This document shows, in pieces, positions 33,506 through 43,617 of a stretch of 64,000 nt of DNA. The DNA is taken from the NCBI GenBank assembly GCA_022376465.1, contig JACDTU010000016.1:496001-560000 (forward strand). The letters run 5' to 3'. The position numbers and the translations under genes were made by a program. Source of the DNA: Cubamyces lactineus (taxonomy: Eukaryota > Basidiomycota > Agaricomycetes > Polyporales > Polyporaceae). How positions within the stretch are numbered: the first letter of the stretch is position 1; every line of letters begins with the position of its first letter. The notes below the pieces were generated by a model that was not told where the DNA came from, made no database searches, and saw only the letters and a program-made list of their open reading frames with translations.

Positions 33506-34627
33506 TCAAGAACTCAGCGGCGCGCCTCGGCGGAACTGGAGCGTGGAGGCAAAAGCGTACATTCGGGCACCCTGCTGCAAGAAATATTGGGTCAACGGCG
33601 TCTGGGCTGGGTCCACGCGGAGGCGTACAAGGTCGACAATTGTGTGTGTGTCAAGATCGCAGAGCCCCCGTGAGTGATCTTATGCGGCTAATGGCTTTAA
33701 AGGGTGCTTCTCACCAGGGGCGACGTAGTCTCGGAGCGGGAAAACATCGAAGGGCAGAGAGCGCGCTTCTGCGAGTACGTTTCCCGTGGCGCCGTGCATA
33801 ATTGCCTCGGGATCATCAAATCTATGAACCTTCAGGGAAATTCCCGACCGAAAATCGCCTGGAAATGACACTCACCGAGGCAGACGCATGAGAGACACCT
33901 TGAGCTGAAAGCGCCCCCTCTGCCTCACCCCGACGTCCGGAAACATGAAGTACACCCCCCGCCGGCCCTGCAGGTTGCGCAGCAGATGCGGCGACGACAC
34001 AAGATTGCCGTACAGAAGCCGCTCCGGCGCATTTTGGCCTCTCTCGTTCGTGGCGTGGTCCATGGGCGACGCCCCGTCCCCGCTGAGCAGCGACAACTGC
34101 GCCACCAGGAAAGGGAGCTCCGACTCGCTGCGACGGCGTTCAGCGCGCAACCATCACGCTACCCCCCGCTTGCATCCCTACTCACTCGATGACCGTGTGT
34201 CCAGACGGATCGCGCAGTACGAGTTGCGCTATGAGCGGCGGCGCAAGCGGCAGGCGGGTTAGGGCGGAGTTCCCGAACTCGGCCGTCCTGTCTGGATGCT
34301 GGACGATTTCCAAACGGTAGGTTCTGATGCGCAGCGGGTCAATCTCCTGCAGAACACCCCTGTCGAGAATACTCTACCGTGGCTGGTCGCTTGATATCGC
34401 CGCGGCGACTTCGGCGTCGTCGGTATGTCCTAATGTCGAGGTGAGGCGATTCACACCGCGAGCACGGTGCGATAACGGTGAAGAAGGTCGGCGGGTCCAC
34501 GTGCTCGTCTCAGCCCGAGGGGCTTCGTTAGCTAAGAAGTTGATAGACAATTTGTTGCGGTCCTTTGGCGAGACGACAGGCCCGAAGGACTGTCGTGCAC
34601 CGGTACGCAATGGCCCCGGGGACGCAT
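33506..34627 (-). CDS. Velvet-domain transcriptional regulator (5' end unresolved)
   Basis: Fungal-specific NF-kB-like DNA-binding regulator of development and secondary metabolism. After an acceptor at about 34352 the domain reads LRIRTYRLEIVQHPDRTAEF, LAPPLIAQLVLRDPSGHTVI, FLVAQLSLLSGDG, YGNLVSSPHLLRNLQGRRGV, YFMFPDVGVRQRGRFQLKVS, AEARSLPFDVFPLRDYVAP and, after the last intron, TPLTQYFLQQGARMYAFAST. It ends GAPLSS at 33506. These are the velvet core motifs in order (LEIVQxP, FPDLSVRxxGRFxL, SxPFxVxxxxxFPG, TPLTxxFxxQG). The usual basic end after QGAR is replaced by a different tail. The ATG at 34627 is only a candidate; the first exon(s) could not be fixed. The VosA/VelB/VeA subclass is not decided. 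Confidence 0.82.
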
Positions 34628-35176
34628 GAGCGTCGGGGGCAATGGACTCGACAAGCTACCCTCCAATTCGTCAAGGCCTGCTCAAGACTTGGGACGGTGG
34701 CAAACAACATACCATGTGGGCCCTCCGTTGTGGTAGGGTACTGAGGTGCCCGTAAGGCTGGGAGACGCAGCAGACGAAGGTCTCAGAGCCAGGAAGGGGC
34801 GGGCAGCGGTGCGGAAAGCCAAAGATGCCGTCCGCTGGCTGTCTAGTCTTGTGGCACAGACCACGGAGAGTTTGAGGGCCTGCTACGTCAGCACACGAAG
34901 GGCGCGACTTGGCCACAACTCGTCAGGGACATAAATACTCGAGGGAGATGGAATCCCCCAAGACCGATCGATGCACAGGTCTTCCGGTTCCAGGGACCGG
35001 CGTGTTAACGGTTATGTCAACATATTGCGGAATGGGGCCGGTCCCAACTCAATGGCCCACAGCTGTCCCGAGCCAGGTCGTCTAAACTTAACGGCAGCCT
35101 GCCACACATATGATGGAAAGTGGGGACGTGACTCACAGAGATTATAAAGGTAGGGTAAATTATACATGAACATAAG
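34628..35176. other. Intergenic region, probably velvet promoter and leader
   Basis: Contains TATTTATG near 34930 in either orientation and GC-mixed sequence. An unrecognised first exon of the velvet gene could lie here. Confidence 0.35.
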
Positions 35177-36050
35177 CTAGATTTTCCGCTTGATCCAACT
35201 CCAGACACCCGCACTCCCTGAAATGACCGTGGCCGCAGCAAGGGCAGGCTTCACACCGGCTAGAACGAGACGAGACAATAAGGACGGAAGGTCGCGGAGA
35301 AGCAATCAAGAAGAACGAACCGGTTGACTTATACAAGACGCCGGTTAGTGCGCCAGCAGCCATACTGCCGTAGGTGTCGTGCTGACCGCGGAAGTGGTCT
35401 ATGGCGGAATTGAAGGCATTGTAAACGAGGGCTGGGCGGGGAGGTCAGCAAGCGAGATACGTCAAAGGGACGAAGCTACGTACCGAGACAGCCGGCGGAA
35501 TTGCCTATGAATGTGCCTCGCCGGGTGACCGAGTTCAGGATACTGTTGATCCTGAGCCGAGCATTGGACACTGCCAGAGGTTTTCGCGCGCCCTCGCGCA
35601 GACCCCACACGCCGCCAAGGGCGAGACCTGGAGATGTGGTGTGAGCATGTGATGGTGCAAAACAATAAGAGGAGATAAGGTGTGACGGCTGCCAGTGACG
35701 TTCGGTCAGACTAGCATGATCGTCTTCGAATGAGAACGGTGATGGAAGAGGAAGGTTAGGACACGCAAAGGAGATAAAGAGTACGAACCACTGAGGTACA
35801 TCGTTCCCGTGCCATAGCACAAATCATCACTCCAGCCGCGCGAAGGGATCGCGGTGCCGGCTCCCGGTAGGTCACTCGTCTTCTCGTCATCCAAGAGGAG
35901 GTAGTCTAGCTTGTCCTCGATGCCAGCCATTGGATGGAGTTTGGAAGGATCGAATGACCCGAGGAGGAGGTCGTGGCTAGATGTGGGTGCATCGGTGGCA
36001 AATTCGTCCTTGACGAATGATGAGTTTGCCGTGTTGCTTGAGCTGGCCAT
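35177..36050 (-). CDS. TIM23: Mitochondrial inner-membrane translocase subunit TIM23
   Basis: Channel-forming core of the presequence translocase. The acidic/Ser-rich intermembrane-space N-terminus starts MASSSNTANSSFVKDEF and holds DKLDYLLLDDEK. The Tim17/22/23 domain follows: GWSDDLCYGTGTMYLSG, GLALGGVWGLREGARK (GxxxG-type helix), RINSILNSVTRRGTFIGNSA, LVYNAFNSAIDHFRGQHD, YGSMAAGALTGVLYKST, and the last helix VKPALAAATVISGSAGVWSW, ending IKRKI. Four small introns. Length about 230-240 residues, normal. The start is the first ATG giving the family N-terminus; an upstream open frame has no typical sequence. Confidence 0.95.
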
Positions 36051-36461
36051 TTTGAATGGTCTAGACAGGAGAAAAGACCGCCAGGGAATTAGGAGGAGAT
36101 TGGTGAGTGGAAGCACTGAGAGAGTGCATCTTGCGTCGCTGGAAGACTGCCACACTCACAATTTCGCTTAGGTAAGTCGAGCGTCTCTGGACATCTTGCT
36201 GAGCGCTTTGGGCGTCTAAACAGAGATCCTTCAATCTACAACTTCAACAAGTTCAACAAATCCGGTCCAACTACCTCCGAATAGTCTTGAAGTATTCTAT
36301 ATGCATGCTCGACTCGGATTCTACCAGTGTGCTAAGAATATGGTAGCCCAGTAGCTCCGACTCTCGATAGATCGCGTCAATGTTCCTCAGAATGAACGCC
36401 ATAGCAATGCATGTCATACTGTAGCACTGCTAATATACACCGGTAAAGTCCATAGTGTCCG
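36051..36461. other. Intergenic region, nothing recognised
   Basis: TIM23 promoter and 3' flank of the first HET gene. AT-moderate, with CAACTTCAACAAGTTCAACAA at about 36239-36259, a short imperfect direct repeat. No gene. Confidence 0.4.
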
Positions 36462-38285
36462 TCAATCCACTGGGGAAACCTTCTGAAACCACTCTAGTGC
36501 CAGCACTTCAATGGTAAGCGAATAAATACCGACACGGTCCATCCAGGGGGTGAAAGCCATACGAATCCTCTCTGTACCACATGCAAAGTCCTTGTATGCC
36601 TTTGGCCATGTCGCTACGTGGTCTTCCGGGCACCGCGATGCGTATTGATGGGCGTCGGTGACAAAACTTGCATTGGATGATGTGGGCGTTGCAGACGAAG
36701 ATGTTGTTCCGGTCACCGACATACTGAGAAACCGCCCACGACACTGGCATCTCCCCATGCGAATCTGTAGGGTCCTACTCCTCGCCGTCATGACGAGCGC
36801 GACTGCCTCCGGCGGTGTGAATTCCGAGATCTCGAGCGTGTTATCGACTCCAGAAACCGACACATAGAACCCAGCCTTCGTCAGGTCTCTGACGACCCAA
36901 GTAGGGACGATTACACCGCAAGGACATCGGAATGTTGGCGAACAAAGAGAGGAGGGCGCCGTACGTTTGATCATGGGTGCAGGCCTGTACGGTATGCATA
37001 CGTCGCTGATCTCGATGGCGCCGCGCAGACGTTCTAAGCTTGACTTTGACAGGGTTACTAGGCGAAAGTACGAGTATGGCGGTACTTGCGGTCGTCCCAC
37101 ATAGTGACCAACGTAATATCGACCGCTTGATCCCGGTGGTGGGTAGAGCAGCATCGCCACAAGTCGCTCCGCGCTGTCTTCGCAAGCCAAGAGGACAAGG
37201 TACGTCGTCTTTTCCGAGCCGTGTCGCAAAGGGATCAGGGGCATCCGACATCGCATACCGTAGCTGCTGATGGTGTACTCCGAGAGCACGAAGGCGATCC
37301 CGGCCCGCTTCTCGAAGGTTTCGGGGGCAATGGAGGAGATCCCCGCAGAGTTTACGAAAGCGTCCGGGGACCATGCGAAGAGATTCCGCGACTGCCAGTA
37401 TCGACTATCGTCGCTAACTGTATATGGACCCATGTTGCGGTGCAGCAGAGTGTCGTCCCGGAGCATTGGCCCCCACGCAAAGATACTTTGATCAGGCACC
37501 TGCTTCAGGATCTCCTCCTGCAGACGAATGAACGCGTTCCCGCCCTCGCCATAGATCGTCGGCATATTGACCCCGAAAAGTCCCAGAAGCGAATACGCTT
37601 TGTCCTCCTCGCGAGTAGTCTGCCGCTTCGCGGCCCAGGACATACGTTGCGCGACGCTGACAGACTCCAACGAGGTTCTATGCGTGAGAACGTCTCGGCC
37701 TATCCCTGTGATCTCTTCGACCAGATCTGCTAGGCTGGCCTTCGTACCCAGAGGACGCCATTCCTTCGACACAAACAAGACTGTCGCCGGCGCGATGAGC
37801 TCCTGCAGGGTCCAGCCGCGAGTGAACCACCGGCTCCGACGGAACTTCGAGTCCTTGAGACGTGGGTCATGATCGTCGCTGACGTCTTCGAGGAACGCGA
37901 AACAGATATCCGCAGCGGCATACCACTCGTACATTGAGTTGATCGCCTCCGACAGCTCGGTGCTGCTCGTCTTGTCAATGCAGCACGAGTCGATCCAAAC
38001 CCAACGGTACCCGTGCTTCCGGGCGAGCGCACAGCACTCTCTGACCTTTGACGGTGCTCTGGACAGGGCGCATAGCAGAGGGGGAGGTCTGCCAGTGAGG
38101 ATGGCCAGGCGACGCTTCAGATTGAAGCGCGAGCGGATCTTGACTACCTCGATCTGAAGAGCGACGAGGTCCTGAAAAGTCTGCTCTCCCGAGGGTTGCC
38201 AGACATGGGACAATATTGCGTAGCGATGCTCGCGCGGTCTGTCCACATGGTGAAAGGTCCCGTCTTCTGTGTTCAGTAGCCGCAT
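36462..38285 (-). CDS. HET-domain protein (heterokaryon-incompatibility type), copy 1, single exon
   Basis: 607 residues in one exon. The start MRLLNTEDGTFHHVD is followed by AILSHVWQPSGEQTFQDL, GYRWVWIDSCCIDKTSS, ADICFAFLEDV, WFTRGWTLQELIAPATVLF, SVAQRMSWAAKRQTTREED and YSLLGLFGVNMPTIYGEGG. This is the complete HET core (about residues 20-240), which in ascomycetes triggers nonself-recognition cell death. The C-terminal about 370 residues are not a recognised repeat or NACHT domain. They share LFAxSPxxF, YxxxSxGM and LLACEDS with the neighbour. Relative to the neighbour this copy has about 20 extra residues (ILTGRPPPLLCALSRAP) before the WVWIDSCCID motif. An earlier non-ATG frame extension was ignored. 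Role inferred from family. Confidence 0.9.
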   Translation of the reverse strand: MRLLNTEDGTFHHVDRPREHRYAILSHVWQPSGEQTFQDLVALQIEVVKIRSRFNLKRRLAILTGRPPPLLCALSRAPSKVRECCALARKHGYRWVWIDSCCIDKTSSTELSEAINSMYEWYAAADICFAFLEDVSDDHDPRLKDSKFRRSRWFTRGWTLQELIAPATVLFVSKEWRPLGTKASLADLVEEITGIGRDVLTHRTSLESVSVAQRMSWAAKRQTTREEDKAYSLLGLFGVNMPTIYGEGGNAFIRLQEEILKQVPDQSIFAWGPMLRDDTLLHRNMGPYTVSDDSRYWQSRNLFAWSPDAFVNSAGISSIAPETFEKRAGIAFVLSEYTISSYGMRCRMPLIPLRHGSEKTTYLVLLACEDSAERLVAMLLYPPPGSSGRYYVGHYVGRPQVPPYSYFRLVTLSKSSLERLRGAIEISDVCIPYRPAPMIKRTAPSSLCSPTFRCPCGVIVPTWVVRDLTKAGFYVSVSGVDNTLEISEFTPPEAVALVMTARSRTLQIRMGRCQCRGRFLSMSVTGTTSSSATPTSSNASFVTDAHQYASRCPEDHVATWPKAYKDFACGTERIRMAFTPWMDRVGIYSLTIEVLALEWFQKVSPVD

Positions 38286-38723
38286 GGAGGATAGTGACGT
38301 GCCACACGCCGCGGCGAACGCGGCGGCTCCGAGTCCTAGAGATTGATCCCAGCCGGATGGCAATCAGCACACCTCTTTTGCAACACACACGATGGACTGA
38401 TCTCGCGCACAGTCTCTAAATGTCACCTTCAAAGGAGTTCCAGCCTGACTTGATGGGCGCAGAGGGTAGGACCTGGCAGTGGCTGGATAGTACGACGATG
38501 TCTGCATCGACATTCATTGCAGTGATGAGCGCCGGTGAAGGCTACTGCGCAGGCCCCGCAGGATCTCTACGGGATCCACGCTCACGTTGCCATCACGGCG
38601 GTAGCCCGAAGGATCCATCCACTACTGGTGCAGCACATCGTTGACGGTTCAAATTCGTCGACTAGCCGTTAGCAACTAGCTACCGTGTCGCGCCTACCAG
38701 TATAGCTACAACTCACCCATCTG
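38286..38723. other. Spacer between the two HET genes
   Basis: 438 bp that must contain the promoter of copy 1 and the 3' flank of copy 2. No coding remnant or transposon end seen. Confidence 0.4.
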
Positions 38724-40658
38724 CTATGTAGTAGTACTTGTAGCCACCACATTCCAACAATACATCCTGCCCTGACTTTCATCTCCATCATTCGAGCCCC
38801 AGGGAGCGAACGACACTCTAACAACCCTGTCTGCTTGCCGAAACTCCTTCTCTCCTTCTTCCCAGCAGTGCACTTGGGCCTCCTTACAATCAGGCGTATG
38901 GTAGTCCGCATTCTGTTCTTGTACGTCGGTTCCCGCGTTGCTATCTCCGTGACATGTATCCTGTGTGCAGCCATCAGGTAGGCTTTGTTGAAGCTGCACT
39001 TGTGTCGAGTCTTCTGTCTGAGGTCCGCCGAAAGACACAAAAACACGGAGCGCTCCAGACAAGGGACACACGTCCAACCAGAGTTGAATGGCGCCTCCCT
39101 GTCCGTCACGCAGGACGATAGAATAGCGTTGCGCTCCACGCCGCACTCGGCCAAACAGCAGCTCCCGCCCGACATGAGCACAATGCACAGATAGCCCAGA
39201 TTCGCGCAGCCGAGCTGCTACCCAGGGAGGGAAGACCACGCGCAGCGGCATGAAGAAGGGTGTCGGAGACGGCCGCCACTGCGACGACGCGGAGTACATC
39301 GCCCTCATTTTGCGCTCGAGGACGTCGCAGGCGCGGCGCACGGCCTTGTTGTCGGAGTTGATGTATACGTGCGTCACTTCTGGTTGAGATAAGGCCTGGA
39401 CGCTCGGCGAGGCCTCCCAACCGAGCATGCGGTAGAGGAATCCTCGTAGCTGCTGACCTATCGTTTCGTCGTGCGTCGTATGCAGCATGGCAGGATCGAT
39501 GCGGGTGACTCGGGGGGATGCGACGTGGTATTGATGCTTGTTCGTACCTGGAGAAGGCTGCAGTACGAGGGCTAGGAGCAGCCCGTCGTCGGTATCCTCG
39601 CACGCCAAGAACGCCAGGTACTTCGAGTCGTCTTCGCTAGACGGGCCATCGTTTGGAATGGCAGCGACAGGAAGCTGGGCGCTCACGCCATGGCTAGTGA
39701 GCGCATACCCCGGCAGCGCGATGTCTGCAACACCTAACCGGTCCTTGAGAATCTGGTACGAGATGGTGCGGACTCTCGCAGAGTGACGGAAGTCCCTCGG
39801 CCGCTGAGCAAACAGCGACTGCGTACGCCGAGGGCCGCGCAAGAGCAGCAGAGGGTTGCCAGGCTTCTCCTTCAAAGAGTCGCCGTCTCCAATCCTGTCA
39901 AGACCCCAGACAAACAAGCTCTGGTCCGGGATGTGTCTGAGGATCTCCTCCTGCAGCCTAACGAACGCGTTCGAGCCCTCGCCATAGATCGTCGGCATGT
40001 ACACGCCAAAGATGCCCATAAGCGAGTACGCCTCGTCCTCTAGCCGCGTCGTCTCGCGGTCTGCGGCCCAGGACATCCTCCGGGCGACGCTCACGTCGTG
40101 GAGCGCCCTCTTCAGAGTCAGGACGTCGCGATCGACTCCCGTGACTTCTTCGATGGTGTCCGCGAGCCCCGCCTTCGTCCCGATGATGGTCCACCTCTGC
40201 GATAGAAAGATGAGCGAGCGCGGTGCGATAAGCTCTTGTAACGTCCACCCGCGCGTGAACCACTTGCTCCTACGGAACCTCGAGTGCCGCATACAAGGGT
40301 CCTCGTCGTCGGGAACGTCCGCCAAGTAAGCGTAGCAGACATGCGCGTCCGCGTACCAAGCATACATCGCGTTGATAGCCTCCGAGAGCTCCGCGCTGCT
40401 CGTCTTGTCGATGCAGCACGAATCGATCCAGACCCATCGGTAGCCTTCTCCCTTTGCGAATCTGCAGAACTCCCGTATCTTCATGGACGCCTTCGCGAGT
40501 CCCGCACCGCTCATGATCAGAGCTTCGAGCTCCTGGAAAGTCTGCTCCCCGGTCTTTGCCCAGACGTGCGAGAGAATCGCGTAGTGTTCGCCCTTGGGCA
40601 AGGCGCGAGAGTCCGCGAAGCGGTGGAGGGTGCCGTCCTCCGTCCGAAGAAAGAACAT
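38724..40658 (-). CDS. HET-domain protein, copy 2, single exon
   Basis: 644 residues in one exon, starting MFFLRTEDGTLHRFADSR. HET core: YAILSHVWAKTGEQTFQELE, GYRWVWIDSCCIDKTSSAE, HVCYAYLADVPDDEDPC, WFTRGWTLQELIAPRSLIFL, RMSWAADRETTRLEDEAYS and LMGIFGVYMPTIYGEGSNAF. The C-terminal region resembles copy 1 (LFAQRPRDF, YALTSHGV, AFLACEDTDDG). It has a longer acidic/polar end with several Cys and His between about residues 540 and 610 (DGCTQDTCHGD, ADYHTPDCKEAQVHCW). Same strand and order as copy 1, so a tandem duplication that has since diverged. Copy 2 appears intact. Confidence 0.91.
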   Translation of the reverse strand: MFFLRTEDGTLHRFADSRALPKGEHYAILSHVWAKTGEQTFQELEALIMSGAGLAKASMKIREFCRFAKGEGYRWVWIDSCCIDKTSSAELSEAINAMYAWYADAHVCYAYLADVPDDEDPCMRHSRFRRSKWFTRGWTLQELIAPRSLIFLSQRWTIIGTKAGLADTIEEVTGVDRDVLTLKRALHDVSVARRMSWAADRETTRLEDEAYSLMGIFGVYMPTIYGEGSNAFVRLQEEILRHIPDQSLFVWGLDRIGDGDSLKEKPGNPLLLLRGPRRTQSLFAQRPRDFRHSARVRTISYQILKDRLGVADIALPGYALTSHGVSAQLPVAAIPNDGPSSEDDSKYLAFLACEDTDDGLLLALVLQPSPGTNKHQYHVASPRVTRIDPAMLHTTHDETIGQQLRGFLYRMLGWEASPSVQALSQPEVTHVYINSDNKAVRRACDVLERKMRAMYSASSQWRPSPTPFFMPLRVVFPPWVAARLRESGLSVHCAHVGRELLFGRVRRGAQRYSIVLRDGQGGAIQLWLDVCPLSGALRVFVSFGGPQTEDSTQVQLQQSLPDGCTQDTCHGDSNAGTDVQEQNADYHTPDCKEAQVHCWEEGEKEFRQADRVVRVSFAPWGSNDGDESQGRMYCWNVVATSTTT

Positions 40659-41725
40659 CTGTGCAGTGGGTCAATCTCAGAGCTATATGCCACTTGTCCA
40701 AATGGACTCACAACGCGATGAAGCGAGCGTGGCGATCACCTGCAGTGTTCTCTCGTTTTAGTCACTTATCCTGCGTGTAGTGTCGTGTGCCAATAGTCCG
40801 GAAGGCTTCTGCTACTAGGAGACACCAGCCTGAAGAGTTCTAAAGAAGGAGACCTTCCTGCGCATGCCATATTGATATCCGGCAAGTTCATGTGGAAGCA
40901 ATCAAGACTGCGCCCGCTCATTGTTGGTCGTCACTGTCATGACCATGGAGGCTATGTAGGAGGATTGATGTCAACCGCGGTTCACCTCACGCGGATCGCA
41001 GCAACTTACATAGCTCCGTTTGCCACAAGCGCCCCAGCACTGCACGGCAGAAGTACATGGATCATACTTCGACGAGTTGACACGAACAGTCGATGTTGTT
41101 CAAGTCGCGATCTGCTGTCTATCGTAGTGAGTCAACTCTCAAGTTATTCAAACCCGAGACTCGCATTTCGACGTGCAACGTTCGCAGGGGGCGTAGATTC
41201 AGACGCTCATACCAGGAGATAGCTTCCAGCAAGACCTTGCTGTGATAGCTTGTACAGTACCGGAGGCGACAAGACCGGCGTACCAGCATTAATAGTCGGT
41301 CCAGTCTCGGGAACTATCATTGAATACTAAGTAAGACAGTAAACACTATGCCAATGCCAATGCAATGCATGCACGCGTGACGCGTCCGACGATGAGTGAG
41401 CCCGGCCGCGACTCGTGAAGAGAGCCAGAGCGGGGGTGGGGTGGGGGGTGGGGGATATCATATGCTGATGCAGAGTGGGAGAGAGAGATGAGAGGAGAGG
41501 AGAACACAGCCGACGCTCGTGATAATATCGTTACACATTACTGCTACGCGGTCATGAAGTTTCGGGACGGGGCGATGCAAGAGGGGAGGGGGGTGCGCGG
41601 ACGGATGGAGGATATCGAGGCAGCAGCGCCCGGGGGGTAAGGATAAAGATAATCGAACACAACGGCAGAGCCGCGACCAAGGAGTAAGAAAGAGAAGAAC
41701 GCGAGACCCAAAGGTCTCAACGCGT
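40659..41725. other. Intergenic region with a strong G-rich run
   Basis: Promoter of HET copy 2 and 3' flank of the sugar transporter. Apart from the G-run at 41432-41454 and an AATGCCAATGCCAATGCAATGCATGC tract at about 41345-41372, nothing is recognisable. Confidence 0.45.
41432..41454 (+). other. Potential G-quadruplex (four G-runs of 4-6)
   Basis: G5-T-G4-T-G6-T-G5 with single-T loops, on the + strand, about 270 bp past the stop codon of the sugar transporter. The + strand is the template strand for that gene. Confidence 0.8.
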
Positions 41726-43495
41726 TTAGACCTTCTCGGTCGACTCCTTGTCGTCGTGCCGCGCCTCGGAGGCGCCCTTGATGTCCGAGATGTGGAGGTC
41801 CTGCGCGATGAGCTCGCGACGATACCTGCCCGACGTGAGCGGCGTCGAGTTCTGGTAGAGCAGGTCGACTTGCTCGAGCGACAGGCCCTTCGTCTCGGGG
41901 ATGCAGAAGTACGTGAAGACGAAGCAGCCCGCGCACGTCGCGCCCCAGATGAAGAACACCTTGACGCCGAGACCGGCGTTGCCGGGGCCCGTGTTGACGA
42001 GGTAGGGCGTCGCGTAACCGATACCGAAGTTCCAGAGCCAGTTGGACGCGATGGAGAGCGACATCGCCTTGGCACGGATGTTGAGGGGGAAGATCTCGCC
42101 GGTGATAACCCACGCGATGGGACCCCAGGTCGAGGCGAAGCCAGCGATGTAGATGCAGACGAGAGCAATGAGCGCCTTCTGGCCGGCAGTGTTGTTGACC
42201 GAGATGGTGACACCAATGATCGCGACGAGGAACTCGCAGATGCACATCAAGGCTGCACCCCAGAGGAGGAGCGAACGACGACCGAAGCGTTCGACACCCC
42301 ACATACCGGGGAGGGTCATGAAGACGTTGACGATGTTGGTCGCGACGGTGATCAGGAAGGGGTTCTGGATGCCAGCGTTCTTGAAGAACGTCGTGCCGTC
42401 TGCGCAGAGAGTATGAGCATGCTACCCAACTCGTAACATAGAGCACGCGAAGACTTACAGTAGAAGATGAAGTTGATACCGGTGAGCTGTTGCCACGCCT
42501 GGATGAAGATGCCGGAGAGGGTACGGAGGCAAATCTTGTTGTGCGAGGGACGGAAGCAGTCGAGGTAGGAGCTCTCGCCGAGTTCCTGCTCCTCCTTGAG
42601 CGCTACGCGAATATCGTTGAGTTCGGTCTCGACCTCAGGATCTTGAGGGTCCAGAGACGTGAGACGAGAAAGAGCCTTCGCAGCAGCCTTGTCTTTGCCC
42701 TGCTTGATGAGCCAGCGAGGCGACTATAAAAACGAACCGTTAGCATTGTGCATACAGCCAGTGCGAGTGGATGAGACATACCTCGGGCAGGTAGGCCATT
42801 CCGCTGCAGAGAATGAAGGCCCAGATGAACTGGATGGAGATGGAGATCTGCCAAGCCGAGTGGTTCTGGCGATCCTTGGTGGCGTTGTTGATGACGGCAG
42901 CGAGGAGAAGGCCGATCGTGATCGCCCACTGGTAGCCGGAAACGACCGCGCCACGGATCCACTTGGGCGAACACTCGGACTGGTACATGGGGATGAGGGT
43001 GGAAACGAGACCGACACCGAGACCGGCGAAGACACGACCGACGACGAAGGTAGCGAGGTTGGGGGCACCGGTCTGAAGGGCAACACCAAGACAGAAGACC
43101 AAGCAGGAGGCCATGATACCCAGGCGACGACCGAGGATATCAGCGGCAGGAGCACCGAAGAGGGCACCTGTGTACGTGTTAGAGTATGTAGAGATGATTT
43201 AGTGTGGTTAGAGAGACTCACCAAAGAAAGTACCGGCGGAGAGGATGGAGACTACGAGGGACTCGCGGGAGGAGGGGAGGTAGTAGCCGAGAGGGTAGGT
43301 GTTGGTGTCGGTAGTCGCGACACCAAAGGTCCTGAGCCAGTCGTCCATCTGGATGATACCGGAGATGGTGCCGGTGTCGTAACCGAAGAGGATACCACCA
43401 AAGGCAGCGAAGGCAGTCATGGCGATGCCGGCGACTTTGCTCTTTGGGGCGGAGGCACCGATGCCTGGGCCGGTTGCAGCTGGACCACCGGGCAT
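41726..43495 (-). CDS. MFS hexose transporter (sugar porter family)
   Basis: Plasma-membrane sugar/H+ symporter or facilitator. The N-terminus MPGGPAATGPGIGAS leads to TM1 (FAAFGGILFGYDTGTISGI). Other landmarks are APAADILGRRLG (GRR loop), VGRVFAGLGVGLVSTLIPMY, QSECSPKWIRGAVVSGYQWA (PESPRG-like region), SPRWLIKQGK, IQAWQQLTGINFIFYYGTTF (sugar-binding QQxxGxN), VERFGRRSLLLWGA, AWVITGEIFPLNIRAKAMSL and FTYFCIPETKGLSLEQVD (PETKG). The tail ends DDKESTEKV. All twelve TM regions can be traced. Introns at about 43170-43220, 42725-42780 and 42400-42460. High-affinity basidiomycete transporters look like this, but the substrate (glucose, fructose, xylose) cannot be told. A TATA box lies upstream. Confidence 0.95.
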
Positions 43496-43610
43496 GATGA
43501 ACGAGACGCGTTTGTGGAGAGCGGGGAAGAACGCGTGGGGGTGGGACGGGGCAGGGAGAAGTGGGGGGAAGAAGAGGCCACAGGGAACGGAGAGGGCGGG
43601 GGACGGTGCA

Positions 43611-43617
43611 TTTTATA
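43611..43617 (-). promoter_or_regulatory. TATA box of the sugar transporter
   Basis: TATAAAA on the minus strand, about 116-122 nt before the transporter ATG, spacing that leaves a leader of about 85-90 nt. The nearby GCGGGG at about 43596-43601 fits the SYGGRG consensus bound by Mig1/CreA-type glucose repressors. Regulation by glucose is inferred. Confidence 0.55.

Noticed and set aside
38017..38110. Extra block in HET copy 1 as an unspliced intron
   Set aside because: The segment stays in frame, reads as ordinary protein, and lacks a convincing donor-acceptor pair that would restore the copy 2 alignment.
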